Assembly: GCF_015074785.1 (NCBI RefSeq)
Contig: NZ_CP042464.1
Span: 3,449,501-3,513,500 of the forward strand
Direction: 5' to 3'
Source: Segatella copri
GTDB taxonomy: Bacteria; Bacteroidota; Bacteroidia; Bacteroidales; Bacteroidaceae
DNA: 64,000 nt
Below are positions 17,498 to 25,167 of this stretch, piece after piece; the stretch's first letter is position 1; every line of letters begins with the position of its first letter. A program made the position numbers and the translations under genes. Under the pieces are notes generated by a model. That model did no database searches and had not been told where the DNA came from. It was given only the letters and a program-made list of their open reading frames with translations.

Positions 17498-18700
17498 ATG
17501 AAAAGAATGAAAAAAGGATTGCGGCTATTGGCTGTGGCAGGACTCATGGTGTTCTCGCTGAGCAGCTTTATGCCCGCTAAAAATGTATTCACGGCAGCCG
17601 AACAGCAGCAGGTGAGTATTGCAACACCCGGTCTCTTTGCCCAGAGTCAGGCATTTAATGTAGACTTTGAGATATTCCGTGCTAAGGAATATTCCTTCCC
17701 GCTTCCTGTGGGCAAAGCAACCCTTCTGAACAATCATGTGTTGCGTATCTCTACCTCTAAAGGCGATGCTGTCAAGGCGATGCTCGAAGGTTATGTGCGA
17801 CTTTCCAGAAAGTCGGAATCAATGGGTAATGTCATCGTGGTGCGCCACGATTGCGGTCTGGAAACCGTTTATGCCAACAATGCCGAGAACCTGGTAAAGG
17901 TAGGACAGCATGTGGATGCCGGACAGACGATTGCCATTGTAGGCTCTAAGGAGGGTGAAACTTATTGCGACTTCTCTATCATGGTGAATGGCGGTAGGTT
18001 GAATCCGGAAACTTTCATAGAGTTGAAATCGCATAAGTTGCGCCGCCAGACCGTGCAGTTCCGCAAGCATGGTGCCCGTGTCATCGCTTCGGTTATCGGT
18101 GGCAAGGATTCTTCTGTAGGAAGAAATGCTGAGGCTGACAAGGAGGCATCTGGCAAGAAAAAGGGTGGAATAGGCGATGGAATGACGCTCGACCCTGATG
18201 AGGTTCATGATCCGTTTACCATTACCAATACTTTCGAGCTTGATTTGGAGAAGATAGAAAAGACAGCCTGGGCTTATCCTTTGCCGGGTGCCAAGGTAAT
18301 CAGTCCTTATGGTGGCAAGCGCCGCCATTCGGGTGTTGACCTCAAGACGTGCCCGAATGATGAGATAGTGGCTGCCTTTGACGGTACGGTCGTTGCATCA
18401 GGCCCCTTCTATGGTTACGGCAACTGCATCCGTATCAAGCATGCTTATGGTTTCGAGACGCTCTACAGTCATCAGAGCAAAAACAAGGTGAAGAAGGGGG
18501 ATAAGGTAAAGGCTGGTCAGGTAATCGGTTTGACGGGCCGCACCGGTAGGGCTACCACAGAGCACCTCCATTTCGAGGTTAGCTTTGGCGGTAGACGACT
18601 GGACCCAGCCATCATTTATGACCACGGCAAGCATCAATTGAAGCCTGTAACCCTTCATCTAACGAAGGGCAGGGGCGTTAAGAGTGTAAAGAACCGATAG
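17498..18700 (+). CDS. M23 (LytM) peptidase with a duplicated, degenerate first domain
   Basis: A 400-residue exported protein (signal peptide about 1-27). Residues about 65-175 look like an M23 fold that lost its zinc ligands: the usual HLHFE site reads YCDFSIMVNGG. After a linker, residues about 265-380 form an intact LytM domain with the zinc motifs HSGVD and HLHFEVSFGG. Such enzymes cut peptidoglycan cross-links or activate amidases in the periplasm. One degenerate plus one intact domain suggests substrate binding by the first; this is inference. Confidence 0.9.
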   Translation: MKRMKKGLRLLAVAGLMVFSLSSFMPAKNVFTAAEQQQVSIATPGLFAQSQAFNVDFEIFRAKEYSFPLPVGKATLLNNHVLRISTSKGDAVKAMLEGYVRLSRKSESMGNVIVVRHDCGLETVYANNAENLVKVGQHVDAGQTIAIVGSKEGETYCDFSIMVNGGRLNPETFIELKSHKLRRQTVQFRKHGARVIASVIGGKDSSVGRNAEADKEASGKKKGGIGDGMTLDPDEVHDPFTITNTFELDLEKIEKTAWAYPLPGAKVISPYGGKRRHSGVDLKTCPNDEIVAAFDGTVVASGPFYGYGNCIRIKHAYGFETLYSHQSKNKVKKGDKVKAGQVIGLTGRTGRATTEHLHFEVSFGGRRLDPAIIYDHGKHQLKPVTLHLTKGRGVKSVKNR

Positions 18701-18743
18701 CCGTTTTACTCTTCACCTGGAATTTGATGACTGTTTAAGAAGA

Positions 18744-18778
18744 ACAGCCCACTAGCAATACGCTTGCTAGTGGGCTGT
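18744..18778 (+). terminator. Perfect 15-pair hairpin after the M23 gene
   Basis: ACAGCCCACTAGCAA and TTGCTAGTGGGCTGT pair perfectly across TACGC, 43 bases past the stop. Only a poor T-run follows (CTTACTT). Confidence 0.7.
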
Positions 18779-18849
18779 CTTACTTATACCAGTATGCTGT
18801 CTTTCGCTTGCCAGTACTCTATTCATGGCTCCCATTATCAGAAAACAGT

Positions 18850-18885
18850 TCGCCCGTGCGCTGTTATCATACAGCACACGGGCGA
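18850..18885 (-). terminator. Hairpin at the 3' end of the minus-strand purine gene cluster
   Basis: TCGCCCGTGCGCTGT pairs with ACAGCACACGGGCGA (14 of 15) across TATCAT. On the minus strand it lies 25 bases after the stop of the small basic protein and is followed by GTTTTC. Confidence 0.65.
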
Positions 18886-18910
18886 AACATGTATTTATGA
18901 TAGAGAAGTA

Positions 18911-19111
18911 TTATTTCTTCTTCTGGGATTTACGATTGGCTCTCTGCTGGCGATACTTTGCCTTCTGACGGGCAGAGCCACTACCGTGAGCACCCGTTAT
19001 GTACTTTTTCTTCTTGGCTTTGGTCTTCACCTTGTCGTCGTCATCCTTCTTAGGACCACCGCCGCCTTTGAAGACCATACCGCCCATGATAATATCGTCA
19101 ATGTCGCTCAT
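18911..19111 (-). CDS. Small Lys/Gly-rich basic protein
   Basis: A 66-residue protein with an acidic start (MSDIDDIIMGG), a Gly run and DDDD, then a highly basic C-terminus (RQKAKYRQQRANRKSQKKK). Low complexity makes family assignment impossible; nucleic-acid or ribosome association is a guess from charge. It lies 21 bases after the AICAR transformylase stop and ahead of a hairpin terminator, which supports a real co-transcribed gene. Confidence 0.55.
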   Translation of the reverse strand: MSDIDDIIMGGMVFKGGGGPKKDDDDKVKTKAKKKKYITGAHGSGSARQKAKYRQQRANRKSQKKK

Positions 19112-19132
19112 ATACCTTAATTATATAATAAA

Positions 19133-20317
19133 TTAGTGATGGAAGAGGCGAACGTGAGTAAACGCCATAGCGATGCCGTACTTGTCGCAGGTATCAATAA
19201 CATGATCGTCACGGATACTACCGCCTGCTTCTGCTATGTATTCAACACCACTCTTGTGAGCACGCTCAATATTGTCGCCGAATGGGAAGAAAGCATCACT
19301 ACCTACAGATACACCCTTGTTCTGTGCAATCCAAGCCTTCTTCTCCTCGCGGGTCAATGGCTCTGGCTTCTCAGTAAAGAACTGCTCCCAAACGCCGTCC
19401 TGCAATACATCCTCCCACTCATCAGATATGTAGACATTGATGGTATTGTCGCGGTCGGCACGACGGATCTTCTCCTTGAAAGGCAGGTTCATCACCTTAG
19501 GACACTGGCGCAACCACCACTCATCAGCCTTAGAACCAGCCAGACGGGTACAGTGGATACGGCTCTGCTGACCGGCACCGATACCGATAGCCTGACCATC
19601 CTTTACGTAGCATACAGAGTTACTCTGAGTATACTTCAAAGTGATGAGCGAGATAATCAGATCGCGCTTAGCCTCAGGAGTGAAAGTCTTGTTCTTGGTA
19701 GGAACATCCTCGAAGAGAGCAGGATCATCGAGCTTCACCTCGTTGCGTCCCTGTTCGAAGGTAACACCGAACACCTGCTTGCGCTCGATAGGAGCTGGCA
19801 CATAGTCTGGATCAATCTTGATAACGCAGTAGGTACCCTTGCGCTTCTCCTTCAGAACCTCGATAGCCTCAGGAGTATAGCCTGGAGCAATGACACCATC
19901 GCTCACCTCACGCTTGATGAGGAGGGCTGTAGCCTCGTCGCATACATCGCTCAGCGCAACAAAGTCGCCATAAGAGCACATGCGGTCAGCGCCACGCGCA
20001 CGAGCATAGGCACAAGCCAATGGAGAAAGCTCAAACTTGACATCATCAACGAAGTAAATCTTCTTCAATGTGTCGCTCAGAGGCAAGCCGATAGCTGCAC
20101 CGGCAGGAGAAACGTGTTTGAAACTAGCGGCAGCAGGCATTCCTGTAGCAGCCTTGAGCTCCTTGACCAATTGCCAGGAATTGAAGGCATCCAGGAAGTT
20201 GATGTAGCCAGGACGGCCGTTGATCACTTCGATAGGAAGCTCCCTTCCGTCATCCATATAGATGCGAGAAGGTTTCTGATTTGGATTACATCCGTACTTA
20301 AGTGCTAATTCTTTCAT
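19133..20317 (-). CDS. Stand-alone AICAR transformylase (PurH C-domain type)
   Basis: A 394-residue enzyme that formylates AICAR with 10-formyl-THF in purine synthesis. It matches the transformylase half of PurH: ASFKHVSPAGAAIGLPL (catalytic KH), RGADRMCSYGDFVALSD, LKYTQSNSVCYVKDGQAIGIGAGQQSR split motifs, and SDAFFPFGDNIERA. The N-terminal IMP cyclohydrolase domain is absent, so cyclisation must be done elsewhere. Such short forms are known in Bacteroidetes and often coexist with a full PurH. Confidence 0.93.
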   Translation of the reverse strand: MKELALKYGCNPNQKPSRIYMDDGRELPIEVINGRPGYINFLDAFNSWQLVKELKAATGMPAAASFKHVSPAGAAIGLPLSDTLKKIYFVDDVKFELSPLACAYARARGADRMCSYGDFVALSDVCDEATALLIKREVSDGVIAPGYTPEAIEVLKEKRKGTYCVIKIDPDYVPAPIERKQVFGVTFEQGRNEVKLDDPALFEDVPTKNKTFTPEAKRDLIISLITLKYTQSNSVCYVKDGQAIGIGAGQQSRIHCTRLAGSKADEWWLRQCPKVMNLPFKEKIRRADRDNTINVYISDEWEDVLQDGVWEQFFTEKPEPLTREEKKAWIAQNKGVSVGSDAFFPFGDNIERAHKSGVEYIAEAGGSIRDDHVIDTCDKYGIAMAFTHVRLFHH

Positions 20318-20347
20318 CTTCTAAGAAATGTATTTTGGAATTTGGCG

Positions 20348-20355
20348 CAAAGTTA
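20348..20355 (-). promoter_or_regulatory. -7 element (TAACTTTG) for the AICAR transformylase
   Basis: Minus-strand TAACTTTG 31 bases upstream of the ATG at 20317. The remainder of 20356-20491 is AT-rich with no other signal seen. Confidence 0.6.
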
Positions 20356-20491
20356 CAAAAAATGATTGAGATATTGGACTTCTGTTTCGTAAAAAGCCCT
20401 AAAAAACAGCATTTTTATGATATAAAACATTTTTTTTACCCCAAAACATAAAAAAGTCGGGAAAAATGTACTCTGTTTCATTCTTTTTCAG

Positions 20492-20499
20492 TACTTTTG
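20492..20499 (+). promoter_or_regulatory. -7 element (TACTTTTG) for the 74-residue protein
   Basis: Lies 31 bases before the ATG at 20530 and overlaps an alternative in-frame start at 20497, which is therefore unlikely. Confidence 0.6.
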
Positions 20500-20529
20500 C
20501 TTCCAGTTAGTAAATATGAGAGGATTGTT

Positions 20530-20754
20530 ATGAAACAGGATTTGAAAGTCCTTGCTGAACACATAGAAAAGAAGGTTGGCAAGGCACATGTTTTCCACAA
20601 AATGTGGGATGTTTTGAAAGGGAAGGAGAAGCCTTCTCGCCAGACTTTGGACAAGTTGGCGCTGCTTGCCGGTTTCCAGAGTTGGGATGATTTCCAAGGT
20701 GCTTTACACGGCACGGAGGATGGGCTCGTGAATTATGATGCGGGCGAAAAATAA
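20530..20754 (+). CDS. Small conserved-looking protein of unknown function
   Basis: A 74-residue soluble protein (MKQDLKVLAEHIEKKVGKAH...). The middle, SRQTLDKLALLAGFQSWDDF, has the look of a helix-turn-helix but the family is not recognised. Own promoter and terminator give a monocistronic unit. Codon use fits the genome. It could be a small DNA-binding or adaptor protein; this is a guess. Confidence 0.7.
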   Translation: MKQDLKVLAEHIEKKVGKAHVFHKMWDVLKGKEKPSRQTLDKLALLAGFQSWDDFQGALHGTEDGLVNYDAGEK

Positions 20755-20826
20755 AAGAATGGAACATGGTTGGTTTAGCTGTCAACCATGATTGGTTTGA
20801 CGTTTTTTGTTAAAATTGTAGATATA

Positions 20827-20871
20827 AAAAGGGAACCCTGTCGTGAGACAAGATTCCCTTTATTTTTTTTT
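20827..20871. terminator. Bidirectional terminator between the small gene and rplS
   Basis: AAAGGGAA pairs with TTCCCTTT around an inner stem CTGTC/GACAA-like and GTGA loop; T-run on the plus strand, A-run supplying T's on the minus strand. Confidence 0.8.
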
Positions 20872-20894
20872 CTGATTAGGTCTCCTAAGAAAAA

Positions 20895-21260
20895 TTATTC
20901 TGCACCCTTAGCTACAGTCTTCTTCTCAGCGATACGAGCCTTCTTACCAGTAAGCTTACGCAAGTAATACAACTTAGCGCGACGAACCTTACCATGCTTG
21001 TTCACCTCGATAGAATCGATAGCTGGTGACTCGATAGGGAAGATACGCTCAACACCTACAGTACCAGACATCTTGCGAACTGTAAAACGCTTCTTGTCAC
21101 CATGACCAGAGATCTTGATAACAACACCACGATAGAGCTGGATACGCTCCTTAGTACCCTCGACGATTTTGTAAGCGACTGTGATAGTATCACCTGCCTT
21201 GAACTCAGGGAACTTCTTGCCGGTTGCAAATGCTTCTTCAGCAACTTTAATCAAATCCAT
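20895..21260 (-). CDS. rplS: 50S ribosomal protein L19
   Basis: A 121-residue L19, at the 30S-50S interface. It starts at [20 protein letters not shown] and shows [36 protein letters not shown] and [19 protein letters not shown] longer open frame upstream is not used: the rplS -7 element lies inside it at 21359-21366. The leader is about 90 bases. Confidence 0.97.
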   Translation of the reverse strand: MDLIKVAEEAFATGKKFPEFKAGDTITVAYKIVEGTKERIQLYRGVVIKISGHGDKKRFTVRKMSGTVGVERIFPIESPAIDSIEVNKHGKVRRAKLYYLRKLTGKKARIAEKKTVAKGAE

Positions 21261-21358
21261 TTTTTGTATAAAATTAAAAATTGTTTGTCGTTCCAACGCA
21301 ACATGGACTTGGACAACACTTCTGCCCAGACAACAGCGGTTACGCCGAAAAGCGGGTG

Positions 21359-21366
21359 CAAAGTTA
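21359..21366 (-). promoter_or_regulatory. -7 element (TAACTTTG) for rplS
   Basis: Minus-strand TAACTTTG about 100 bases upstream of the rplS ATG. It decides the start of rplS against an upstream in-frame ATG at 21551. Confidence 0.65.
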
Positions 21367-21466
21367 CTACTTTTTCTTGTATCTCGCAAATTTTCAGTCA
21401 CTTTCTTCACTTTTTCCCTTTGTTTTTTTGTTTTCTTTACTTCTGCAATGGAATTTTCTTGCCGAT

Positions 21467-21500
21467 TTTGCCGATTTCGCCGATTTATTTTGTATCTTTG
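21467..21500 (+). promoter_or_regulatory. Promoter of the split 5'-nucleotidase pair
   Basis: TTTG at 21467-21470, 22 bases, TATCTTTG at 21493-21500, then the ATG at 21529. A 9-base word GCCGATTTT/C is repeated three times at 21461-21487. Confidence 0.75.
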
Positions 21501-21528
21501 CGCTCTAAAAGTATTTAGTGTATTAAGT

Positions 21529-22305
21529 ATGAAGAAAAAAAATAGTATCAAGATTTACCTTGCTTCGGCAGTCATGCTGCTGGTGGCAAGTCCGGCTTTC
21601 GCCCAGAAATACAAGGTGGCGAAGGTGGAGAGAACCCGAATATTGGTTGATCAGAAATGGGATGCACAGCCTGATGCTGAGGCTGCCCGGTTTATCGCTC
21701 CTTATAAGAGTAGGGTAGATAGTATCATGGGTCCTGTTGTAGGTCATATTGCTCATGATATGACCCGTCACCGTCCGGAGAGCGAACTCAGTAACTTGCT
21801 CTGTGACATCCTGGTATGGGGTGGCAAGCAGTTTGAAGAACAGCCTCTTTTCGCTGTTTACAATATGGGTGGCATCCGTTCCAATCTTGCCAAGGGCAAG
21901 GTTACTGTAGGCGATGTAAACGATATGGCTCCTTTCGAGAACAAAATCTGTTTCCTGACCCTGAAGGGCGATAAGGTTCTGGAGCTTTTCCAGCAGATAG
22001 CTCATCGTGGCGGCGAAGGCTTGAGCCATGCCGTAAGAATGGTTATCACCAAGGATGGCAAGCTGAAGAGCGTTACGCTGAACGGTGAACCTGTTGATCC
22101 GGAGAAGAGTTACCGCGTTGCAACCCTCGATTATCTTGCCGAAGGTAATGACCAGCTCGTAGCCTTCAAGAGCGGAACCGATGTCTTTGCTCCTAAGCAG
22201 AAAGAGAACAATGTGCGCTACATCATCATGAATTATTTCCGTGAGATGCAGGCACAGGGCAAGGTGGTGGAATCTAAGATTGAAGGCCGCTGCGTGGTAG
22301 AATAG
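21529..22305 (+). CDS. 5'-nucleotidase C-terminal-domain protein
   Basis: A 258-residue exported protein (signal peptide ending SPAFAQ). It corresponds to the substrate-binding C-terminal domain of 5'-nucleotidase/UshA proteins: [52 protein letters not shown] and [16 protein letters not shown]. The catalytic metallophosphatase domain is encoded by the next gene, 19 bases downstream. The two products presumably act together in the periplasm on nucleotides. Start chosen because the promoter lies upstream of 21529 but inside the longer frame. Confidence 0.92.
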   Translation: MKKKNSIKIYLASAVMLLVASPAFAQKYKVAKVERTRILVDQKWDAQPDAEAARFIAPYKSRVDSIMGPVVGHIAHDMTRHRPESELSNLLCDILVWGGKQFEEQPLFAVYNMGGIRSNLAKGKVTVGDVNDMAPFENKICFLTLKGDKVLELFQQIAHRGGEGLSHAVRMVITKDGKLKSVTLNGEPVDPEKSYRVATLDYLAEGNDQLVAFKSGTDVFAPKQKENNVRYIIMNYFREMQAQGKVVESKIEGRCVVE

Positions 22306-22324
22306 TTAATAGTTGATAATTCTG

Positions 22325-23203
22325 ATGAAACATACATTATTATATATAGGTCTGGCTCTGGCATCCTTCATGATGCAGCCAGCCGAAGTACAGGCTAAAG
22401 CTAAGAAAGAGGCAAAGGTGGTAAAGCAGCTCGTAGTGCTCCATACCAACGATACGCATTCATGCGTAATGCCCATCAATCCGAATCTCGCAGATACCGC
22501 TACTGCCAATCGTGGCGGTTTCCTGCGTAGGGTGGCGATGATCAAGCAGGAGCGTAAGGCGAATCCCGACTTGCTGCTCTTTGACAGTGGCGATTTCTCG
22601 CAGGGTTCACCTTATTACTCTCTCTTCAAGGGAGATGTGGAAGTAGGACTGATGAACGAGATGAAATATGATGCTGCTACCATCGGAAACCATGAGTTTG
22701 ATTTCGGAATAGACAACATGGTGCGCATCTTCAAGATGGCGAAGTTTCCTATCGTCTGCTCCAACTATGATTTCACTGGTACCGAACTGGCAAATATTGT
22801 AAAGCCTTATACCATTATCAGGCGCAAAGGACTGAAGATTGGCGTTTTCGGCTTGTGTCCGGAACTTGCCGGTCTGGTAACAGAAGCCAACTATGGCTGC
22901 ATCAAGTATCTCGATCCTATCGCCAAGGCAAAGGAAATGACAGAGATATTGAAGAAGAAAGAGAAGTGTGATGTCATCATCTGTATCTCCCACCTGGGCT
23001 GGAAGATAGATGGCATCGACGATTCTGAGGTAGCCCCAGCCACCCGTGACATCGACCTGATACTGGGCGGGCATAGCCATACCTACTTCAAGCAGTTGGA
23101 GTATCTGAATAATCTCGATGGCAAACCGGTGCCAATCGACCAGAACGGCAAGAGCGCCATCTGGGTAGGAAAAATGACATTGGATATTGTGAAGAATAAA
23201 TAA
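22325..23203 (+). CDS. 5'-nucleotidase metallophosphatase-domain protein
   Basis: A 292-residue exported calcineurin-like phosphatase with the di-metal motifs VLHTNDTHSC, LLFDSGDFSQGSPY, TIGNHEFDFG, ICISHLGW and LGGHSHTY. It equals the N-terminal half of a 5'-nucleotidase, so gene order is reversed relative to domain order in fused enzymes. The ATG at 22325 is preferred over a TTG at 22313. Signal peptide about 1-25. Confidence 0.93.
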   Translation: MKHTLLYIGLALASFMMQPAEVQAKAKKEAKVVKQLVVLHTNDTHSCVMPINPNLADTATANRGGFLRRVAMIKQERKANPDLLLFDSGDFSQGSPYYSLFKGDVEVGLMNEMKYDAATIGNHEFDFGIDNMVRIFKMAKFPIVCSNYDFTGTELANIVKPYTIIRRKGLKIGVFGLCPELAGLVTEANYGCIKYLDPIAKAKEMTEILKKKEKCDVIICISHLGWKIDGIDDSEVAPATRDIDLILGGHSHTYFKQLEYLNNLDGKPVPIDQNGKSAIWVGKMTLDIVKNK

Positions 23204-23205
23204 AA

Positions 23206-23250
23206 AAAAGGTTGATACCAGGCAAAACGCGAGGTATCAACCTTTTCTTT
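23206..23250. terminator. Bidirectional terminator between nucleotidase and GH43
   Basis: AAAAGGTTGATACC pairs perfectly with GGTATCAACCTTTT across 13 bases; T-run on plus, and T's from the A-run on minus. It closes both convergent genes. Confidence 0.9.
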
Positions 23251-23289
23251 TATTATCTATTCCTAAAACGTTAATCTTTTCTCAAATCC

Positions 23290-24960
23290 TTATTCCTTGT
23301 TGGAAGAAGCATAGAGACCGATGCAGGCACCGAGGAAGCCACCGCTCTTCTGGGTGCTCAGGTTAGATGCATCTACACCCTTGGCAAGAAGCTGCCAGTT
23401 GCCGCCTTCTTCAGCATAATAGAAATCATAATATCTATCATGACCTTCTACCTTCAGCTTCAGCTTACCGCCCTTGATAGGAGCAGAGGCGATAGTTACG
23501 TTGTTCTTCTCGGCACGGGTCAGGGTAATCATCAGCTTGCCATTCTTCATGGTCTTACCCAATACGAAGTTGTGGTCTTCCTTCTGGAGAAGTGCCAGAC
23601 CAGCGATGTCCTTGTCGTTGCGAGGAGTGAAGTTGATTTCAGTCTCTGCTGTGAATGTTCCGTGCTGCTGACGTGCCCAGATGGCAGACATCGGTTCACG
23701 CTTGTAGATATTGCCTGGCAGGAGATTGAACTTCAGTTTGCCGTTTTCTACCTTGTAGCAATCTGTAAAGTCGCGGAGGAACATCCAGCGTGGATTTAAC
23801 TCCTTCAGACCCGCCTTATTGTTATCAACTTCGAAGTTATCCACATAAGAGAAGTTGCCTGAGAACTCATTCTTTGCGGCAGGCTTCAAACCAGCCTTCT
23901 CTCCAACGGTAGAGATAGGAGTATTCTTGGCAAGAATCTCTGGCCATCCATTCTTCCAGGTTACAGGCAGGAGATAAGTATCGCGACCTGTGTTGTACAT
24001 ATCCTCTTCATAAGGACGGCAAGCCAGGAATACAGCCCACCAGTTACCCTTGCCATCTTCTACGATGTCGGCATGACCTGCACTGGATACTGGGTCCTTG
24101 CGGTTAGGGTCGAGACCGGTACGCTGGGTAAGGATAGGGTTGTTAGGGCATTCCTCCCATGGTCCCATCGGATTCTTGGCACGCAGGATAACCTCGCTGT
24201 GCCATCCGCCTGTACCACCTTCTGCACACATCAGATAATAGAACTTGCCCTTCTTGAAGAGGTGAGGACCCTCAATCCAGATAGGACGTGCCTCTACATG
24301 GGTTCCGCCACGCAGAATCTCCTTGAAGTCGCCCTTAATACTGTCGCCCTTCACATCGAATTCGAAGCAGCGGATAGAGCGCTGACCTTCGTAATCGGCA
24401 CCGCCAACTACCGGACCGTTGTGAACGATGTAGCCCTTGCCGTTGTCATCGAAGAAGAAGCTAGGGTCGATGCCGTCAATCTTCTTCAGATAGATAGGCT
24501 CGCTCCAGCCTTTGGAAGGATCTTTTGATTTTACAAAGAAGTTGCCGGCTCCCACATTGGTGGTAATCATATAGAAAGTCTTGTTCTTCTTGTTATAGCT
24601 GATGGCTGGTGCGAAGATACCGCCTGATACGTGCTGGCCCTTCAATGGAACCTGTGATTGGCGGGTGAGCACATGACCGGCTGGCTGCCAGTTAACCAGG
24701 TCTTTACTGGTTGAGAGAGGTACACCTGGGAAGAAGGTAAACGAAGAGTTTACCAGATAGTAGGTGTCACCTGCGCGACAGAGTGATGGGTCTGGATAGA
24801 AACCAGCCAGTACCGGGTTGTAATACTGGTGAGTCTTGTCGATTTCAACATTGAAGCGAGCGTCATTTCCCGCATACTTGAAATAGTCAAACTCTGCTGT
24901 CTGCGCCTGTGCAGCGGCTGCAAGCGTCAGGGAAAGCGATAAGATTGCAATTTTCTTCAT
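23290..24960 (-). CDS. GH43 beta-xylosidase / alpha-L-arabinofuranosidase
   Basis: A 556-residue periplasmic enzyme (signal peptide about 1-20). The five-bladed GH43 propeller (about 45-345) shows the catalytic base in NPVLAGFYPDPSLCRAG, the pKa-tuning Asp in DGIDPSFFFDDNGKG and the acid Glu in WIEGPHLFKKGKFYYLM. The C-terminal half (about 370-550) is the beta-sandwich that completes the pocket in xylosidases (FVLGKTMKNGK, SGGFLGACIGLYA). It likely trims arabino-xylo-oligosaccharides. It lies next to the HTCS and carries upstream 21-bp boxes shared with other xylan promoters. Confidence 0.93.
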   Translation of the reverse strand: MKKIAILSLSLTLAAAAQAQTAEFDYFKYAGNDARFNVEIDKTHQYYNPVLAGFYPDPSLCRAGDTYYLVNSSFTFFPGVPLSTSKDLVNWQPAGHVLTRQSQVPLKGQHVSGGIFAPAISYNKKNKTFYMITTNVGAGNFFVKSKDPSKGWSEPIYLKKIDGIDPSFFFDDNGKGYIVHNGPVVGGADYEGQRSIRCFEFDVKGDSIKGDFKEILRGGTHVEARPIWIEGPHLFKKGKFYYLMCAEGGTGGWHSEVILRAKNPMGPWEECPNNPILTQRTGLDPNRKDPVSSAGHADIVEDGKGNWWAVFLACRPYEEDMYNTGRDTYLLPVTWKNGWPEILAKNTPISTVGEKAGLKPAAKNEFSGNFSYVDNFEVDNNKAGLKELNPRWMFLRDFTDCYKVENGKLKFNLLPGNIYKREPMSAIWARQQHGTFTAETEINFTPRNDKDIAGLALLQKEDHNFVLGKTMKNGKLMITLTRAEKNNVTIASAPIKGGKLKLKVEGHDRYYDFYYAEEGGNWQLLAKGVDASNLSTQKSGGFLGACIGLYASSNKE

Positions 24961-25033
24961 TTTATTATTGGGTTTAAAATTACAGAATGAGTATCTGAAC
25001 TCATGGCTGAAACATGTATTCAGAATTCTGCTG

Positions 25034-25041
25034 CAAAGTTA
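25034..25041 (-). promoter_or_regulatory. -7 element (TAACTTTG) of the GH43 gene
   Basis: Minus-strand TAACTTTG about 75 bases upstream of the ATG at 24960, with the 21-bp box array just upstream. Confidence 0.75.
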
Positions 25042-25058
25042 CCGCTTTCCTTTTAAAT

Positions 25059-25142
25059 ATACCCCCACAGAATGTTACCAACACTTTGCGAGGTGTTTCA
25101 TAAACATCTCGATTTGTAACAAATACTTTATTTCTGGAAACA
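25059..25142 (-). promoter_or_regulatory. Candidate HTCS operator of the GH43 gene: phased 21-bp repeats
   Basis: Read on the minus strand, units begin at 25142 (TGTTTC..AATAAAGTATT), 25121 (TGTTAC...), 25100 (TGAAACACC.CGCAAAGTG) and, weakly, 25079 (GGTAAC). The 25100 unit matches 16 of 21 bases with the second unit of the first susC promoter. The last unit starts 38 bases from the -7 T. The overlap with the end of the HTCS gene is minor (25142 lies in the gap before 25168). Confidence 0.7.
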
Positions 25143-25167
25143 TCTGGCCTTTTCTGCAGTGAAAAGG

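Noticed and set aside
19136-20308. 390-codon plus-strand frame opposite the AICAR transformylase
   Set aside because: The minus strand encodes an unmistakable enzyme; this is a codon-bias shadow with no start signal.
21261-21551. Longer N-terminus for L19 and for the nucleotidase C-domain protein
   Set aside because: Family starts ([16 protein letters not shown] signal peptide) and -7 elements at 21359 and 21493 contradict the long frames.
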